Part shown: positions 8,259-17,063 of the stretch, one piece after another
Numbering within the stretch: the first letter of the stretch is position 1
How the letters are laid out: every line of letters starts with the position of its first letter
From: Janthinobacterium saanense
GTDB lineage: Bacteria > Pseudomonadota > Gammaproteobacteria > Burkholderiales > Burkholderiaceae_D
Assembly: GCF_014200675.1 (NCBI RefSeq)
Contig: NZ_JACHCI010000003.1
Coordinates: 1 to 64,000 of the forward strand
Reading direction: 5' to 3'
DNA length: 64,000 bases
Made by a program: the position numbers and the translations under genes
The notes under the pieces: model-generated
Database searches by the model: none
What the model saw: the letters and a program-made list of their open reading frames with translations, nothing else
What the model was told of the DNA's origin: nothing

Positions 8259-9761
8259 ATGCAAAAGAAAATCCCTGCTCTGACCCTGGCCGCCATGCTG
8301 GCGCTATCTGGCGTCGCTCATGCTGTCACCCCGGCCGCCACCCCGGCGGCCAACGAAGCGGCCACCGCGCGTCATTTCGCCGCGCTGGTGTCGGGCACGC
8401 AGCCGAAGACGGCCGAGCTGAACCTGTTCTTTTCCATGATGCCCAAAGGCGGCGATCTGCATCATCATTACTCGGGCGCCATTTATGCTGAGCAATTTCT
8501 CGATTGGGTCGACAAGGAAAACTACTGCGTCAACAAGACCACCTACCGCATCGAAAGCCAGAAAGACGTGATCGCCGCCGAGCGCGCCAAGCCGGCCGGC
8601 CAACGCAACTGCTTGTCCTCGTCGGAAGTGTTTGCCGATCCTGGCCTGTATGCGGAATTGCTGCAGCGCTGGTCGACCAAGGATTTTTATAACCATGGCG
8701 GCATCCAGACCCCGCCTGACCGTACCTTTTTTGATACGTTTGGCTATTTCGGCCCGGTTGCCTCGACCAATACCGCCGATGGCTTGAAAACCCTGAAGCA
8801 GCGCGCCATCGCCGAAAACCTGAGCTATATCGAAACCATTTTCGAATTGTCGCCCTTCATATCGAATCCACAGTTCGACCAGCAGGCGCTGGCGCCAGGC
8901 TTGACGCCGGCCGCGCTGCACACCCTGTTAGCCGGCTGGACGCACAACCTGGAGCAGGACGCTGCCTTCCAGAAAAGCATCACCGCCTATAACGATAACG
9001 TGAACACCAGTAGCGCCGGCATCGACGACGCCAACTTCACCATGCGCTACCAGGCTTATGTGCTGCGCTTCCTGTCGCCGTCACAAGTGTTTTCGTCGAT
9101 GGTCGCCGCCTTCAAGGCTGCCAGCCTGAACCCGCTGGTGGTGGGCGTCAATATCGTGGGCCAGGAAAGCGTGAATGTATCGATGCGCGATTACAGCCTG
9201 CACATGGAAATGTTCAAGTTCCTCAAGGCCAAGTATCCGCACGTGAAGATCGCCCTGCATGCCGGTGAACTGGCGCTGGGCATGGTGCCGCCGGAAGGCC
9301 TGGCCTTCCACATCGCCGAAGCCGTCGATGTGGCTGGCGCTGACCGTATCGGTCACGGCATGGATATCGCCTATGAGCACAATGCCCTGGCCACCATGCA
9401 GAAAATGCGCGAGCGCGGCATTCCCGTGGAAGTGAACCTGACCAGCAACGATTACATCCTGGGTATCAAGGGCCAGGCCCATCCAGTGACCTTGTACCGC
9501 AAGTACGGCGTGCCGTTCGTCATTTCCACCGATGATGCCGGCGTATCGCGTAACACCTTGTCGAATGAGTATGTCTTGTTTGCCAGCCAGTACAAGACCG
9601 ATTACGCGGAAATCAAGAAGCTGTCTTACAACAGCTTGCGTTACTCCTTCCTGGCTGATGCGGATAAACAACGTTTGCTGAAAGCACTTGATGTCCGCTT
9701 TGCGAAATTTGAGGCGCAGGTCGCTGCGTCTGATCAGCCTGTCAAAGGCAGCAAGCCGTAA
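8259..9761 (+). CDS. Exported adenosine-deaminase-like protein (ADGF type)
   Basis: About 500 residues of the metallo-dependent adenosine deaminase superfamily, closest in length and layout to extracellular ADGF/CECR1-like proteins. The N-terminus is a signal peptide ending ALSGVAHA. Metal and active-site motifs are GGDLHHHYSG, HAGELALG, DRIGHGMDIAYE and VISTDDAGVS. It probably deaminates adenosine or a related nucleoside in the periplasm or outside the cell, before uptake. It follows guaD after about 40 bases and ends at a strong terminator. The start is uncertain: ATG 8259 has GAGA at a suitable distance, ATG 8253 and TTG 8247 are alternatives. The substrate is inferred, not shown. Confidence 0.85.
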   Translation: MQKKIPALTLAAMLALSGVAHAVTPAATPAANEAATARHFAALVSGTQPKTAELNLFFSMMPKGGDLHHHYSGAIYAEQFLDWVDKENYCVNKTTYRIESQKDVIAAERAKPAGQRNCLSSSEVFADPGLYAELLQRWSTKDFYNHGGIQTPPDRTFFDTFGYFGPVASTNTADGLKTLKQRAIAENLSYIETIFELSPFISNPQFDQQALAPGLTPAALHTLLAGWTHNLEQDAAFQKSITAYNDNVNTSSAGIDDANFTMRYQAYVLRFLSPSQVFSSMVAAFKAASLNPLVVGVNIVGQESVNVSMRDYSLHMEMFKFLKAKYPHVKIALHAGELALGMVPPEGLAFHIAEAVDVAGADRIGHGMDIAYEHNALATMQKMRERGIPVEVNLTSNDYILGIKGQAHPVTLYRKYGVPFVISTDDAGVSRNTLSNEYVLFASQYKTDYAEIKKLSYNSLRYSFLADADKQRLLKALDVRFAKFEAQVAASDQPVKGSKP

Positions 9762-9793
9762 GTTGCTTGATAGTTAAAATTTACGTGATTCTG

Positions 9794-9818
9794 CGGCCGG
9801 ATTTTCCGGCCGTTTTTC
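9794..9818 (+). terminator. Intrinsic terminator after the purine cluster
   Basis: A perfect 8-bp stem CGGCCGGA (9794-9801) / TCCGGCCG (9805-9812) with a TTT loop and a following T run. It closes the xdhABC-guaD-deaminase transcript and separates it from the TonB receptor promoter. Confidence 0.88.
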
Positions 9819-10012
9819 TTTCTTCCTTTTACCTTAATTGATGATTGATTGGCAACTCTGTGGCGGCCAAGCGACACAATTAACGGCAGATGCATATCTT
9901 TATATGATTTCCTAATTGAATCAATTTCAAGCACATATTGCTCATTTATAATTTCGCGCCATAGGCCCGGACCATGCGAAGACGATATCAAATTCCCGAT
10001 TTCTGACCTGGT

Positions 10013-10082
10013 ATTTATACTTTTTGTATATAAATATCTAAAGTAAAACGTATTTGTCATCCATTTTTTGATGATGCATAGT
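10013..10082 (+). promoter_or_regulatory. Promoter module copy A (TonB receptor): LysR-type operator plus sigma-70 boxes
   Basis: Dyad ATTTATA (10013-10019)-N9-TATAAAT (10029-10035), then GTATTTG (10050-10056) overlapping a -35 TTGTCA (10054-10059), a 17-base spacer and a -10 CATAGT (10077-10082) within TGATGCATAGTG. The dyad centre lies about 65 bases before the predicted start near 10089 and contains a T-N11-A core. Nearly the same sequence and spacing recur at 23143-23213 and 26405-26474, always pointing at a nucleoside gene. Confidence 0.75.
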
Positions 10083-10088
10083 GAGATC

Positions 10089-10357
10089 AGACTGATATTA
10101 AAAAGTCACATTTCACCTCTTCGAGGTGGTCTTTATCGGGCATTTGCAGTAGATCCAGATGACAAGTCCAGTGAAATCATTCGTCGCACAAGGATGTGTC
10201 GAATTTCACGACGAGTCATAGCCGTGTCACAGTCCTGACATATTTAACAATTACACTGCCGCCTGGCCTGTACGTCCGGTCAAGTTTGTTAAGTGAATGA
10301 CAAAGGAGCTAGCGCCCTGCGTTATTGCGAATGAAGCAAGTGAGTCATTCGTTTTTT
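10089..10357 (+). ncRNA. Structured 5' leader / possible small RNA upstream of the TonB receptor
   Basis: The predicted transcript from promoter copy A runs about 490 bases before the receptor ATG. Within it are a small hairpin CACCTC/GAGGTG (10114-10128) and a long imperfect hairpin, GTGAAAT (10171-10177) with ATTTCAC (10203-10209). The apex of the long hairpin, CACA-AGGA-TGTG, matches the CsrA/RsmA consensus ACARGGAUGU with GGA in the loop. An intrinsic terminator ends the structured part at 10357. It could be an attenuated leader or a separate small RNA; no riboswitch class was recognised. From 10358 to 10579 I see no convincing gene, only the region just before the receptor start. Confidence 0.45.
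10328..10357 (+). terminator. Intrinsic terminator inside the receptor leader
   Basis: CGAATGA (10328-10334) pairs perfectly with TCATTCG (10345-10351), followed by six T. It lies between promoter copy A and the receptor gene, so it should stop part of the transcripts. An alternative pairing AGCAA (10335-10339) with TTGCT (10356-10360) draws on the loop and the T tract. Confidence 0.65.
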
Positions 10358-10579
10358 GCTTGAATATGGATGGTTTGTGTCAGGAAGCGCAGGCAGTGCA
10401 GGGTCCAGCAGAGGCCCGCAGCCAGGCCGGTCCCCGTCAAGGTCCGTTGCCAGTCCAGCCGGCGTAACAGTTGCAGCATCGTAAAGAGGGAATCTTGTGT
10501 TGGTGATGGTGTGTGGCCTAGCCAGGCACCAGAGCAAGCCAGGATTCTCAAAAAATAATAGTCTTTTCTGGGGTTAAAG

Positions 10580-13500
10580 ATGATCAATCACAAACGACTT
10601 CGGCTAACGCAAATCGCGTTAAGCCTGTCTATTGCACTGGCGGCGGCACCATCGTTCGCACAGAACACCACGTCCGCTATCGGCGGACGTATTTCCGCTG
10701 GTGATGGCAAGCCTGCTGCAGGCGCCGTCGTTACCATTGTGCACACCGAATCGGGCTCCGTCAGCAATGTGACGACCGATGCGGAAGGCCGTTACGTTGC
10801 GCGCGGCTTGCGTGCGGGCGGTCCTTACACGATCACCGTCACCAAAAACGGTGAAGTGGAAAAACGCGAAAACGTGTTCCTGCAATTGGCTGAAACGGCC
10901 AACGTGGACGCTACCCTGGGCGCCCCTGAAATGCAGGTCGTGAAAGTGAGCGGCAACGCCGCCCGCGCGCAGATTTTCAATAGCACCAATATGGGCGCCG
11001 GCACCAGCATCAGCAACACTGATCTGCAAACCCAGGCGTCGATCTCGCGCAGCCTGCAAGACTATGCCCGCGTCGATCCGCGTTTGTCGCAAACCGACAA
11101 AGGCCGTGGTGAAATCTCGATGGGTGGCCAAAATTCGCGCTACAACTCGATGACCATCGACGGCGTGGCTGTGAACGATACCTTCGGCCTGGAAGCTTCT
11201 GGTACTGCTACCGGCAAACAGCCGATCTCGATCGAAGCGATCCAGTCGGTGCAAGTGAACGTCGCCAACTATGATGTGACCCAAAAGGGCTATACCGGCG
11301 CCAACATCAACGCCGTGACCAAATCGGGTACCAACACTGTCAAAGGCAGTGTGTACTATGTATTCCGCGACGATAGACTGGCAGGCGACCGTTACAACGA
11401 TACCGCTGGCACGTATGCGGCAGCACCAAAGTCAAAGGACACCACCAAGGGTATCACCATGGGTGGACCTTTGATCCAGGACAAATTGTTCTTGTTTGCG
11501 AACTATGAGAAAACAGCAAGCTCGCGCAGCTCGCCGTCATTTGGCCCAATCGGCAGCTCGGCTACCAACGTTGCCATCTCGCAGTCGGCCATCGACAGCG
11601 CTATCGCGATTGCCAAAGACAAATATGGCATGGATATCGGCAGCTCGGCCATCCCAAGCGGTACCGAATTTACCGCCACTGAGAAACTGCTCAAGCTCGA
11701 TTGGAACTTGACCGATACCCAGCGCGTGATGTTGCGTTACTCGAAGAGTGATCAGGCTGAGCCGATTTTCGTCGGCTTCAGCCCGACCGGTATTTCGTTG
11801 AGCTCGTACTGGTATTCCCAGCAAAAGAGCCTGGAAACTGTCGTTGGCCAATGGACGGCCGAGTGGAGTCCGGCTTTCTCGACCGAGGTCAAGGTGTCGA
11901 GCCGCAAATATAATAGCGTGCCGAATAATAATGCCAAGCTGCCGTCGATTGGTTTCCGCTTCTCCGGTCCAGTGCCGGACGGTGCGACTGGTCTGAATAG
12001 TACTGACCGCTTCCTCAATTTCGGTACCGAGCAAAGCCGTCAAATGAACGTGCTGCGCACCGACACCCGTGACGCCTACTTTGGCGCCAACTGGAACGTG
12101 GGCGACCATGAAGTCAAGTTCGGCACGGATTACAGCGAGAACAAGATTTATAATGCGTTCTTGCAGAACGTCAACGGTAACTACACCTTTGGCTGTATCG
12201 ACAAGATCAAGTATTCCTTCGATCAAAGCGGTAATTTCCTCTGCACCGGCGCGACCGCGACTGCAGCCCGCATCCAGGCCGCTATCCTCGAAAACTTCAG
12301 CCTTGGCCGTCCGACTGTCTACAACTTGCAAGCAGCCGTTCCAGGCAGCACGCTCGATGACGCTATCGCCCGTTTCAATCTGAAAAACATCGGCCTGTTC
12401 GTGCAAGATACGTGGACCGTCAACAAACAGCTGACGGTGAGTGCCGGTCTGCGCATTGATGGTGCCCGCATCGGCGACAAGCCGCTGCGCAATGATATCG
12501 CTGCCTTGCCAGTCGGCCCATTGGTGAATGGCCGTCAAACTGGTGGTTTCGGTATCGACAATACCCACACCATCGATGGCCAGAATCTGTATCAGCCACG
12601 CGCTGGCTTCAACTACAAGTTCGACACTGCACGCCCAACCCAGATACGCGGCGGCTTCGGTCTGTTCCAAGGCGCTGCGCTGGCAGTCTGGCTGGGTAAT
12701 CCTTTCCAGAACACTGGTGTCGTGCTGCGTAACATCAGCTGCACCTATGCTGCCGGTACTTGCCCGTCTGATGGTGGCTTTTTCAGCCCGGATCCAAACA
12801 AACAGCCGACCAACGTGGTCAGCACGATTCCTGCTGCAAAGGTTGATACACTGGCAACCAATTTGGCCCAGCCATCGGTCTGGAAAGCCAACCTGGCATT
12901 CGAACATGAGCTGCCATGGTACGGTCTGGTCGTGGGCGCGGAATACTTGCGCACCAAGACCAAGGATGCGATTTATTATCAAGAGTTGAACCTGGGCGCA
13001 CCGAACCGCGTCGGTAGCGACGGCCGTCCTCTGTACTACTCGGACAACGGTTACAACCCGAATTGCTGGAATGCTTCGGGCGCCTTGACCGGTGGCACCG
13101 GTTGTACGACCCGCACCAAAGGCGCCAACAACGCCGCCTTTGGCCAAGTGTTGCAAGCAACCAAGACCGACAAGGGCGAAGGCAATCTGCTGACCCTGTC
13201 GCTGCGCAGCCCGATGCGTGACGGCCTGTCGTGGGGTACTTCGTACACCTACACGGACGCCACTGAAGTGTCGCCGCTGACTTCGTCGACTTCCAGCTCG
13301 AACTGGGGTGGCCGTGCCGTGTTCAATCCGAACGAAAACGTCGCGTCCAACTCGAACTATCTGGTCAAGGATCGCTTCACTGCCAACGTTACCTGGCAAA
13401 AACGCTTCTTCGGCGAGTATCGCACCAGCTTCGGCATGTTCTATGAAGGCCGTAGCGGCAAGCCATACAGCTGGACGTTCAACAACGACATGAATGGCGA

Positions 13501-13990
13501 CGGCTTGGCTGGCAATGACTTGCTGTACATCCCGAAAGCACCGGGCTCCGGCGAAGTCGCGTTCTATGGCGCAACGCCAGCGGCGCGCGCCGCCAACGAA
13601 GCCGCTTTCTGGGCCGTCGTGAACGCCAATGGCGATCTGCGCAATTCGGCAGGTGGCGTTGTCAATCGTAACAAGAGCTTTGCGCCATGGACCAATAACT
13701 TCGACATGCGTATTAGCCAGGAAGTACCGGGCTTTTTCAAAGGTAATAAAGGTATCGTTACCCTGGACTTCCTGAACGTAGGCAATATGATCAACCGTAA
13801 CTGGGGCCATATCACGGAGGTGCCGTTCCAAGGTGCTGGTGGTCTGGTGCGCAGCTTTGTTGACTATATGGGTATCGATGCACAAGGCCGTTATATCTAC
13901 AACACCCGCCCTGTATCGAGCCTGCAAACCCGTCAAACCGCGGGTGAGTCGCAGTGGGCAGTGCAAGCTACCGTCAAGTACGAATTCTGA
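10580..13990 (+). CDS. TonB-dependent outer-membrane receptor (Oar-like), probable nucleoside/nucleotide receptor
   Basis: A 1136-residue outer-membrane receptor. It has a signal peptide (residues 1-27, cut after PSFA), a carboxypeptidase-regulatory-like beta domain (about 33-105), a plug domain with MGGQNSRYNSMTIDG and TKSGTNTVKGSVYYVFRDD, then a long 22-strand-type barrel ending in the typical terminal Phe (VKYEF). Length and N-terminal domain fit the Oar branch. The substrate cannot be read from sequence. Its position beside exported nucleases, a nucleotidase and a nucleoside ABC importer, and its promoter shared with that importer, suggest nucleosides, nucleotides or oligonucleotides. No TonB/ExbBD or FecIR-type genes are adjacent. 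Start supported by GGGGTTAAAG. Confidence 0.9.
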   Translation: MINHKRLRLTQIALSLSIALAAAPSFAQNTTSAIGGRISAGDGKPAAGAVVTIVHTESGSVSNVTTDAEGRYVARGLRAGGPYTITVTKNGEVEKRENVFLQLAETANVDATLGAPEMQVVKVSGNAARAQIFNSTNMGAGTSISNTDLQTQASISRSLQDYARVDPRLSQTDKGRGEISMGGQNSRYNSMTIDGVAVNDTFGLEASGTATGKQPISIEAIQSVQVNVANYDVTQKGYTGANINAVTKSGTNTVKGSVYYVFRDDRLAGDRYNDTAGTYAAAPKSKDTTKGITMGGPLIQDKLFLFANYEKTASSRSSPSFGPIGSSATNVAISQSAIDSAIAIAKDKYGMDIGSSAIPSGTEFTATEKLLKLDWNLTDTQRVMLRYSKSDQAEPIFVGFSPTGISLSSYWYSQQKSLETVVGQWTAEWSPAFSTEVKVSSRKYNSVPNNNAKLPSIGFRFSGPVPDGATGLNSTDRFLNFGTEQSRQMNVLRTDTRDAYFGANWNVGDHEVKFGTDYSENKIYNAFLQNVNGNYTFGCIDKIKYSFDQSGNFLCTGATATAARIQAAILENFSLGRPTVYNLQAAVPGSTLDDAIARFNLKNIGLFVQDTWTVNKQLTVSAGLRIDGARIGDKPLRNDIAALPVGPLVNGRQTGGFGIDNTHTIDGQNLYQPRAGFNYKFDTARPTQIRGGFGLFQGAALAVWLGNPFQNTGVVLRNISCTYAAGTCPSDGGFFSPDPNKQPTNVVSTIPAAKVDTLATNLAQPSVWKANLAFEHELPWYGLVVGAEYLRTKTKDAIYYQELNLGAPNRVGSDGRPLYYSDNGYNPNCWNASGALTGGTGCTTRTKGANNAAFGQVLQATKTDKGEGNLLTLSLRSPMRDGLSWGTSYTYTDATEVSPLTSSTSSSNWGGRAVFNPNENVASNSNYLVKDRFTANVTWQKRFFGEYRTSFGMFYEGRSGKPYSWTFNNDMNGDGLAGNDLLYIPKAPGSGEVAFYGATPAARAANEAAFWAVVNANGDLRNSAGGVVNRNKSFAPWTNNFDMRISQEVPGFFKGNKGIVTLDFLNVGNMINRNWGHITEVPFQGAGGLVRSFVDYMGIDAQGRYIYNTRPVSSLQTRQTAGESQWAVQATVKYEF

Positions 13991-14018
13991 TGTCGTAATG
14001 TCGGTGTAACTTAAAAAA

Positions 14019-14048
14019 CGGCTGGTGGCGACACCAGCCGTTTTTTTT
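14019..14048 (+). terminator. Intrinsic terminator after the TonB receptor
   Basis: A perfect 9-bp stem CGGCTGGTG (14019-14027) / CACCAGCCG (14032-14040) with a GCGA loop, flanked by A and T runs. Downstream genes may depend on read-through, since only about 50 bases separate it from the next start. Confidence 0.92.
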
Positions 14049-14096
14049 ATAGGCAAGATGGTTTACTCTTTCCCCTTTTTACAGAATACGAATTCC

Positions 14097-15806
14097 ATGG
14101 CTCACTTTCTACGCACACCGGTCGCCAGCGCGGCCCTGATCCTGGCCCTGTCGGCCTGCAGCCATTTTGCTCCCGCCCCGATTGCTGCGCGCAGCGGCCC
14201 GGTTGAAGTGAACCTGGTCGCCCTCAACGACTTCCACGGCAATCTCGACCGCAGCAAGTTCAGCTACACCAGCGTGAGCGACCCTGCCAGCAAGACGGTG
14301 GATGCGGGTGGCATCGATACCTTGTCCGGCGCCCTGGCGGCGTGGCGTCGCGAAGATGCGCAACTGATTTTTGTCGGCAATGGCGACCTGATAGGCGCCA
14401 GCCCTGGCATGTCGTCGTTGTGGGCCGATGAACCGAGCATCGTGGCCATGAATATGCTGGGCATGAAAGCCAGTTCGGTGGGCAACCATGAATTTGACCA
14501 GGGCAAGGCGGAATTGCTGCGCCAGCAACGCGGCGGCTGCGAGTCGGTCCGTGCGGACAAGGCCTGCAAATTTGCGCCTGACTTTACCGGCGCCCGTTAT
14601 CAGTATCTGTCCGCCAATGTGATCGATACGCAAACGGGCAAGCCGCTATTGCCTGCCTACCAGATTGAAGAAGCGCATGGCGTCAAGGTGGGCCTGATCG
14701 GCGCCGTGCTGCAAAATACCGCCTCGGTCGTCATGGCCAGTGGTATCGTGGGCTTGAAATTTGGCGATGAAGCCGACGCCATCAACGCTACCTTGCCCGC
14801 CTTGCGCGCGCAGGGCGTGGGCGTGTTCGTGGTCTTGCTGCATCAAGGCGGCGAGACGGAAGAGGCGGTTGACCAGGCCGATTGCAGCAAACTCAAGGGG
14901 CCGGTAGTCGACATCGCCAAACGCCTCGATCCGGCGATTCAAGTGGTCATCAGCGGTCACTCGCACAAGGGCTACTTGTGCCGCGTCAATGGCCGGCTGG
15001 TGACGCAAGCAGAAATGGGCGGGCATATGTTGACGCGCATCAAGCTGAAGGTTGACCCCGCCAAGAATACCGTGCTGAGCGCTAATGCGCAGAACGTTGT
15101 CATGTTGCCGGGCGCTTATGCGCCGGACCCAGCCGTGGCCGCTTACCTGGCCTTGATTAAAGAACGCAGTCTGCAAGCGTTGTCGCGTCCTGTGGCCGCG
15201 ATTACCGTGCCTGTCGTAGGCCGCGAGACCAAGGGTAGTGGCGAGTCGCCGCTGGGCGATATGGTGGCTGACAGTACTTTGTTTGGCACGCGCGCTGCCG
15301 GTGCACAAATTGGCCTGATGAATAATGGCGGCATCCGCAAGGACCTGGAGGCGGGTGCGGATCTGATGACCAATGTGGGCCAGAACCAGGCGGTGCTGCC
15401 GTTCGGTAACACCCTGACGATCGTCAGCCTGTCCGGCGCGCAAATCCGCGCCCTGCTGGAACAGCAATGGCTCGATGCGGATGCCGAAGATGGCAATTTG
15501 CTGCAAGTATCGGAAGGCTTCAGCTACCGCTGGGATAGTACGCGCCCGCAAGGCCAGCGCGTACTGCCGGGCAGCATCACCTTGAATGGCGTGGCGCTCA
15601 ATGATAGTGAACAATATCGTGTCGCCGCCAACAATTTCCTGGCCGGTGGCGGCGACCGTTTCAGCGTGCTGGCGCAAGGCACGCGCCGGCTCGACACGGG
15701 TGTGCGCGACATCGACGCCTTCAGCGACTATCTGATCGACCGTGCACGCAGCGGCAAACCGGCAGGCAGCACCACCGCCGCCGGCCGCATCGTGCGCGTC
15801 AAATAA
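14097..15806 (+). CDS. Lipoprotein 5'-nucleotidase / 2',3'-cyclic phosphodiesterase family (UshA-like)
   Basis: A 569-residue two-domain metallophosphoesterase that removes phosphate from nucleotides outside the cytoplasm. The N-terminus is a lipoprotein signal ending in the lipobox LSAC, so it is anchored to a membrane facing the periplasm or surface. The catalytic domain shows LNDFHGN, GNGDLIGASP, GNHEFDQG and VVISGHSHKG. The C-terminal nucleotidase domain shows MNNGGIRKDL, LPFGNTL and AANNFLAGGGDRF, the substrate-binding signature. ATG 14097 is preferred over upstream in-frame codons because it gives a clean lipoprotein signal. It would produce nucleosides for the ABC importer downstream. 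Confidence 0.92.
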   Translation: MAHFLRTPVASAALILALSACSHFAPAPIAARSGPVEVNLVALNDFHGNLDRSKFSYTSVSDPASKTVDAGGIDTLSGALAAWRREDAQLIFVGNGDLIGASPGMSSLWADEPSIVAMNMLGMKASSVGNHEFDQGKAELLRQQRGGCESVRADKACKFAPDFTGARYQYLSANVIDTQTGKPLLPAYQIEEAHGVKVGLIGAVLQNTASVVMASGIVGLKFGDEADAINATLPALRAQGVGVFVVLLHQGGETEEAVDQADCSKLKGPVVDIAKRLDPAIQVVISGHSHKGYLCRVNGRLVTQAEMGGHMLTRIKLKVDPAKNTVLSANAQNVVMLPGAYAPDPAVAAYLALIKERSLQALSRPVAAITVPVVGRETKGSGESPLGDMVADSTLFGTRAAGAQIGLMNNGGIRKDLEAGADLMTNVGQNQAVLPFGNTLTIVSLSGAQIRALLEQQWLDADAEDGNLLQVSEGFSYRWDSTRPQGQRVLPGSITLNGVALNDSEQYRVAANNFLAGGGDRFSVLAQGTRRLDTGVRDIDAFSDYLIDRARSGKPAGSTTAAGRIVRVK

Positions 15807-15827
15807 TTCAACCCAAGGAAAAAAACC

Positions 15828-17063
15828 ATGCGTCGTCTCTTATTCTCCGTTCTGCTGTCCAGCCTGTTCGCAGGCAGTGCCCACGCCGATTTCACGATAC
15901 CCGGCTTTGAGCTGGTGCACACGTCACCCGTGGAAACGAGCTTGACCAATCCCGACCTGCGCGAGCCGGCCGTGGTCTGGAGCGAGCTGTTCGATTCCGC
16001 CAAGAAAGAGATCGTCATCGCCCAGTTCTACGCCGTCAGCAAACCGGGCACGGCCTTTGAAAAAGTGCTGGCCAGCCTGACGGCCGCGGGCCAGCGTGGC
16101 GTCAAAATCCGCTTCCTGCTCGACCAGAAAGGCGTGGGCCTGTCGGAAGCGACTACGATAGCGCGCATCAAGGCGATTCCGAACCTGGAATTGCGCATCA
16201 TCGATTACAACAAAGTGACGGGCAATGGCATCGTGCACGCCAAATACCTGGCCGTCGATGGCCAGGTCGCCTATGTCGGCAGTCAGAACTTCGATTGGCG
16301 CTCGTTCGAACACATCCATGAAACGGGCTTGAAGATCACCGAGCCGACCATTGTGAAGCAGGTACAAGCCATCTTTGAACAGGATTGGCAGGCGCAGGCT
16401 TTGACCTCGCAAGGCGGCCGCGCTACAGTGCTCAACAGCAAGGAAGTGCCTGCGAACTACGCACAGAATGCTTTCTTGCTGGCCAGCCCGAATGCGTATA
16501 ACCCAGCCGGTGTGGGCGATTCGGAAACCGGCTTGCCTGCCTTGCTGGCGGAAGCGAAAAGCGAAGTGCGCATCCAGCTGCTCGACTACGCACCGCTGTC
16601 GTATGGCCCGAACCGCACGCGTCCCTACTACGCCGTGATCGACAATGCGGTGCGCGCCGCCGCCACGCGCGGTGTCAAGATCAAGTTGATGGTGTCCGCC
16701 TGGAATACGGAAGAGCCTGCCATGGCTTATTTGAAAAGCCTGGCGCTGGTGCCAAACGTGGAAATCCGCATCGTCACGATCCCCACCGCCTCGACCGGTT
16801 TTATCCCGTTTGCCCGCGTGATCCACAGCAAGACCATGGTCATCGACGGCAAGCTGGCCTGGGTAGGCACCAGCAACTGGTCGGGCGGCTATATGGACTT
16901 GTCGCGCAACCTGGAAGTGGTAATGCGTAATGAAGCCATGGCGCAACGCCTGGCAGCCCTGCACGAACAGACTTGGAGCTCGCCGTACGCCCAGCCTATT
17001 GATATCAATAAACATTATCCCAAGCCTGCCAAAGGCACGCCGCAGCTAGCCGGGAAGGAATGA
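15828..17063 (+). CDS. Exported phospholipase D / nuclease family protein
   Basis: A 411-residue protein of the PLD superfamily with a signal peptide ending GSAHA. Two HKD catalytic motifs are present: HAKYLAVDG near residue 138 and HSKTMVIDG near residue 335, each followed by a Ser/Asn-rich GSQNFDW / GTSNWS segment. The family includes phospholipases and Nuc-type endonucleases. Given its place between a nucleotidase and an S1/P1 nuclease, nucleic-acid phosphodiesterase activity is plausible but not provable here. An AAGGA site precedes the start, and the stop overlaps the next gene by 4 bases. Confidence 0.88.
   Translation: MRRLLFSVLLSSLFAGSAHADFTIPGFELVHTSPVETSLTNPDLREPAVVWSELFDSAKKEIVIAQFYAVSKPGTAFEKVLASLTAAGQRGVKIRFLLDQKGVGLSEATTIARIKAIPNLELRIIDYNKVTGNGIVHAKYLAVDGQVAYVGSQNFDWRSFEHIHETGLKITEPTIVKQVQAIFEQDWQAQALTSQGGRATVLNSKEVPANYAQNAFLLASPNAYNPAGVGDSETGLPALLAEAKSEVRIQLLDYAPLSYGPNRTRPYYAVIDNAVRAAATRGVKIKLMVSAWNTEEPAMAYLKSLALVPNVEIRIVTIPTASTGFIPFARVIHSKTMVIDGKLAWVGTSNWSGGYMDLSRNLEVVMRNEAMAQRLAALHEQTWSSPYAQPIDINKHYPKPAKGTPQLAGKE

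Noticed and set aside
9734..10060. A minus-strand frame of 108 codons, whose start MTNTF is echoed by a plus-strand frame near 23165
   Set aside because: The protein similarity is only a by-product of the shared promoter DNA at 10013-10082 and 23143-23213; the rest of the two frames is unrelated.
10297..10470. A small open frame in the receptor leader beginning MTKELAPC
   Set aside because: No ribosome site, and it spans a clear intrinsic terminator.
10345..10587. A minus-strand frame of 80 codons with a hydrophobic stretch in the receptor leader
   Set aside because: No Shine-Dalgarno at any start, and it overlaps the receptor start on the other strand. Kept out as unsupported.
11537..14056. 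An 839-codon open frame on the minus strand opposite the TonB receptor
   Set aside because: No signal peptide, no family, and it would start inside the receptor terminator.
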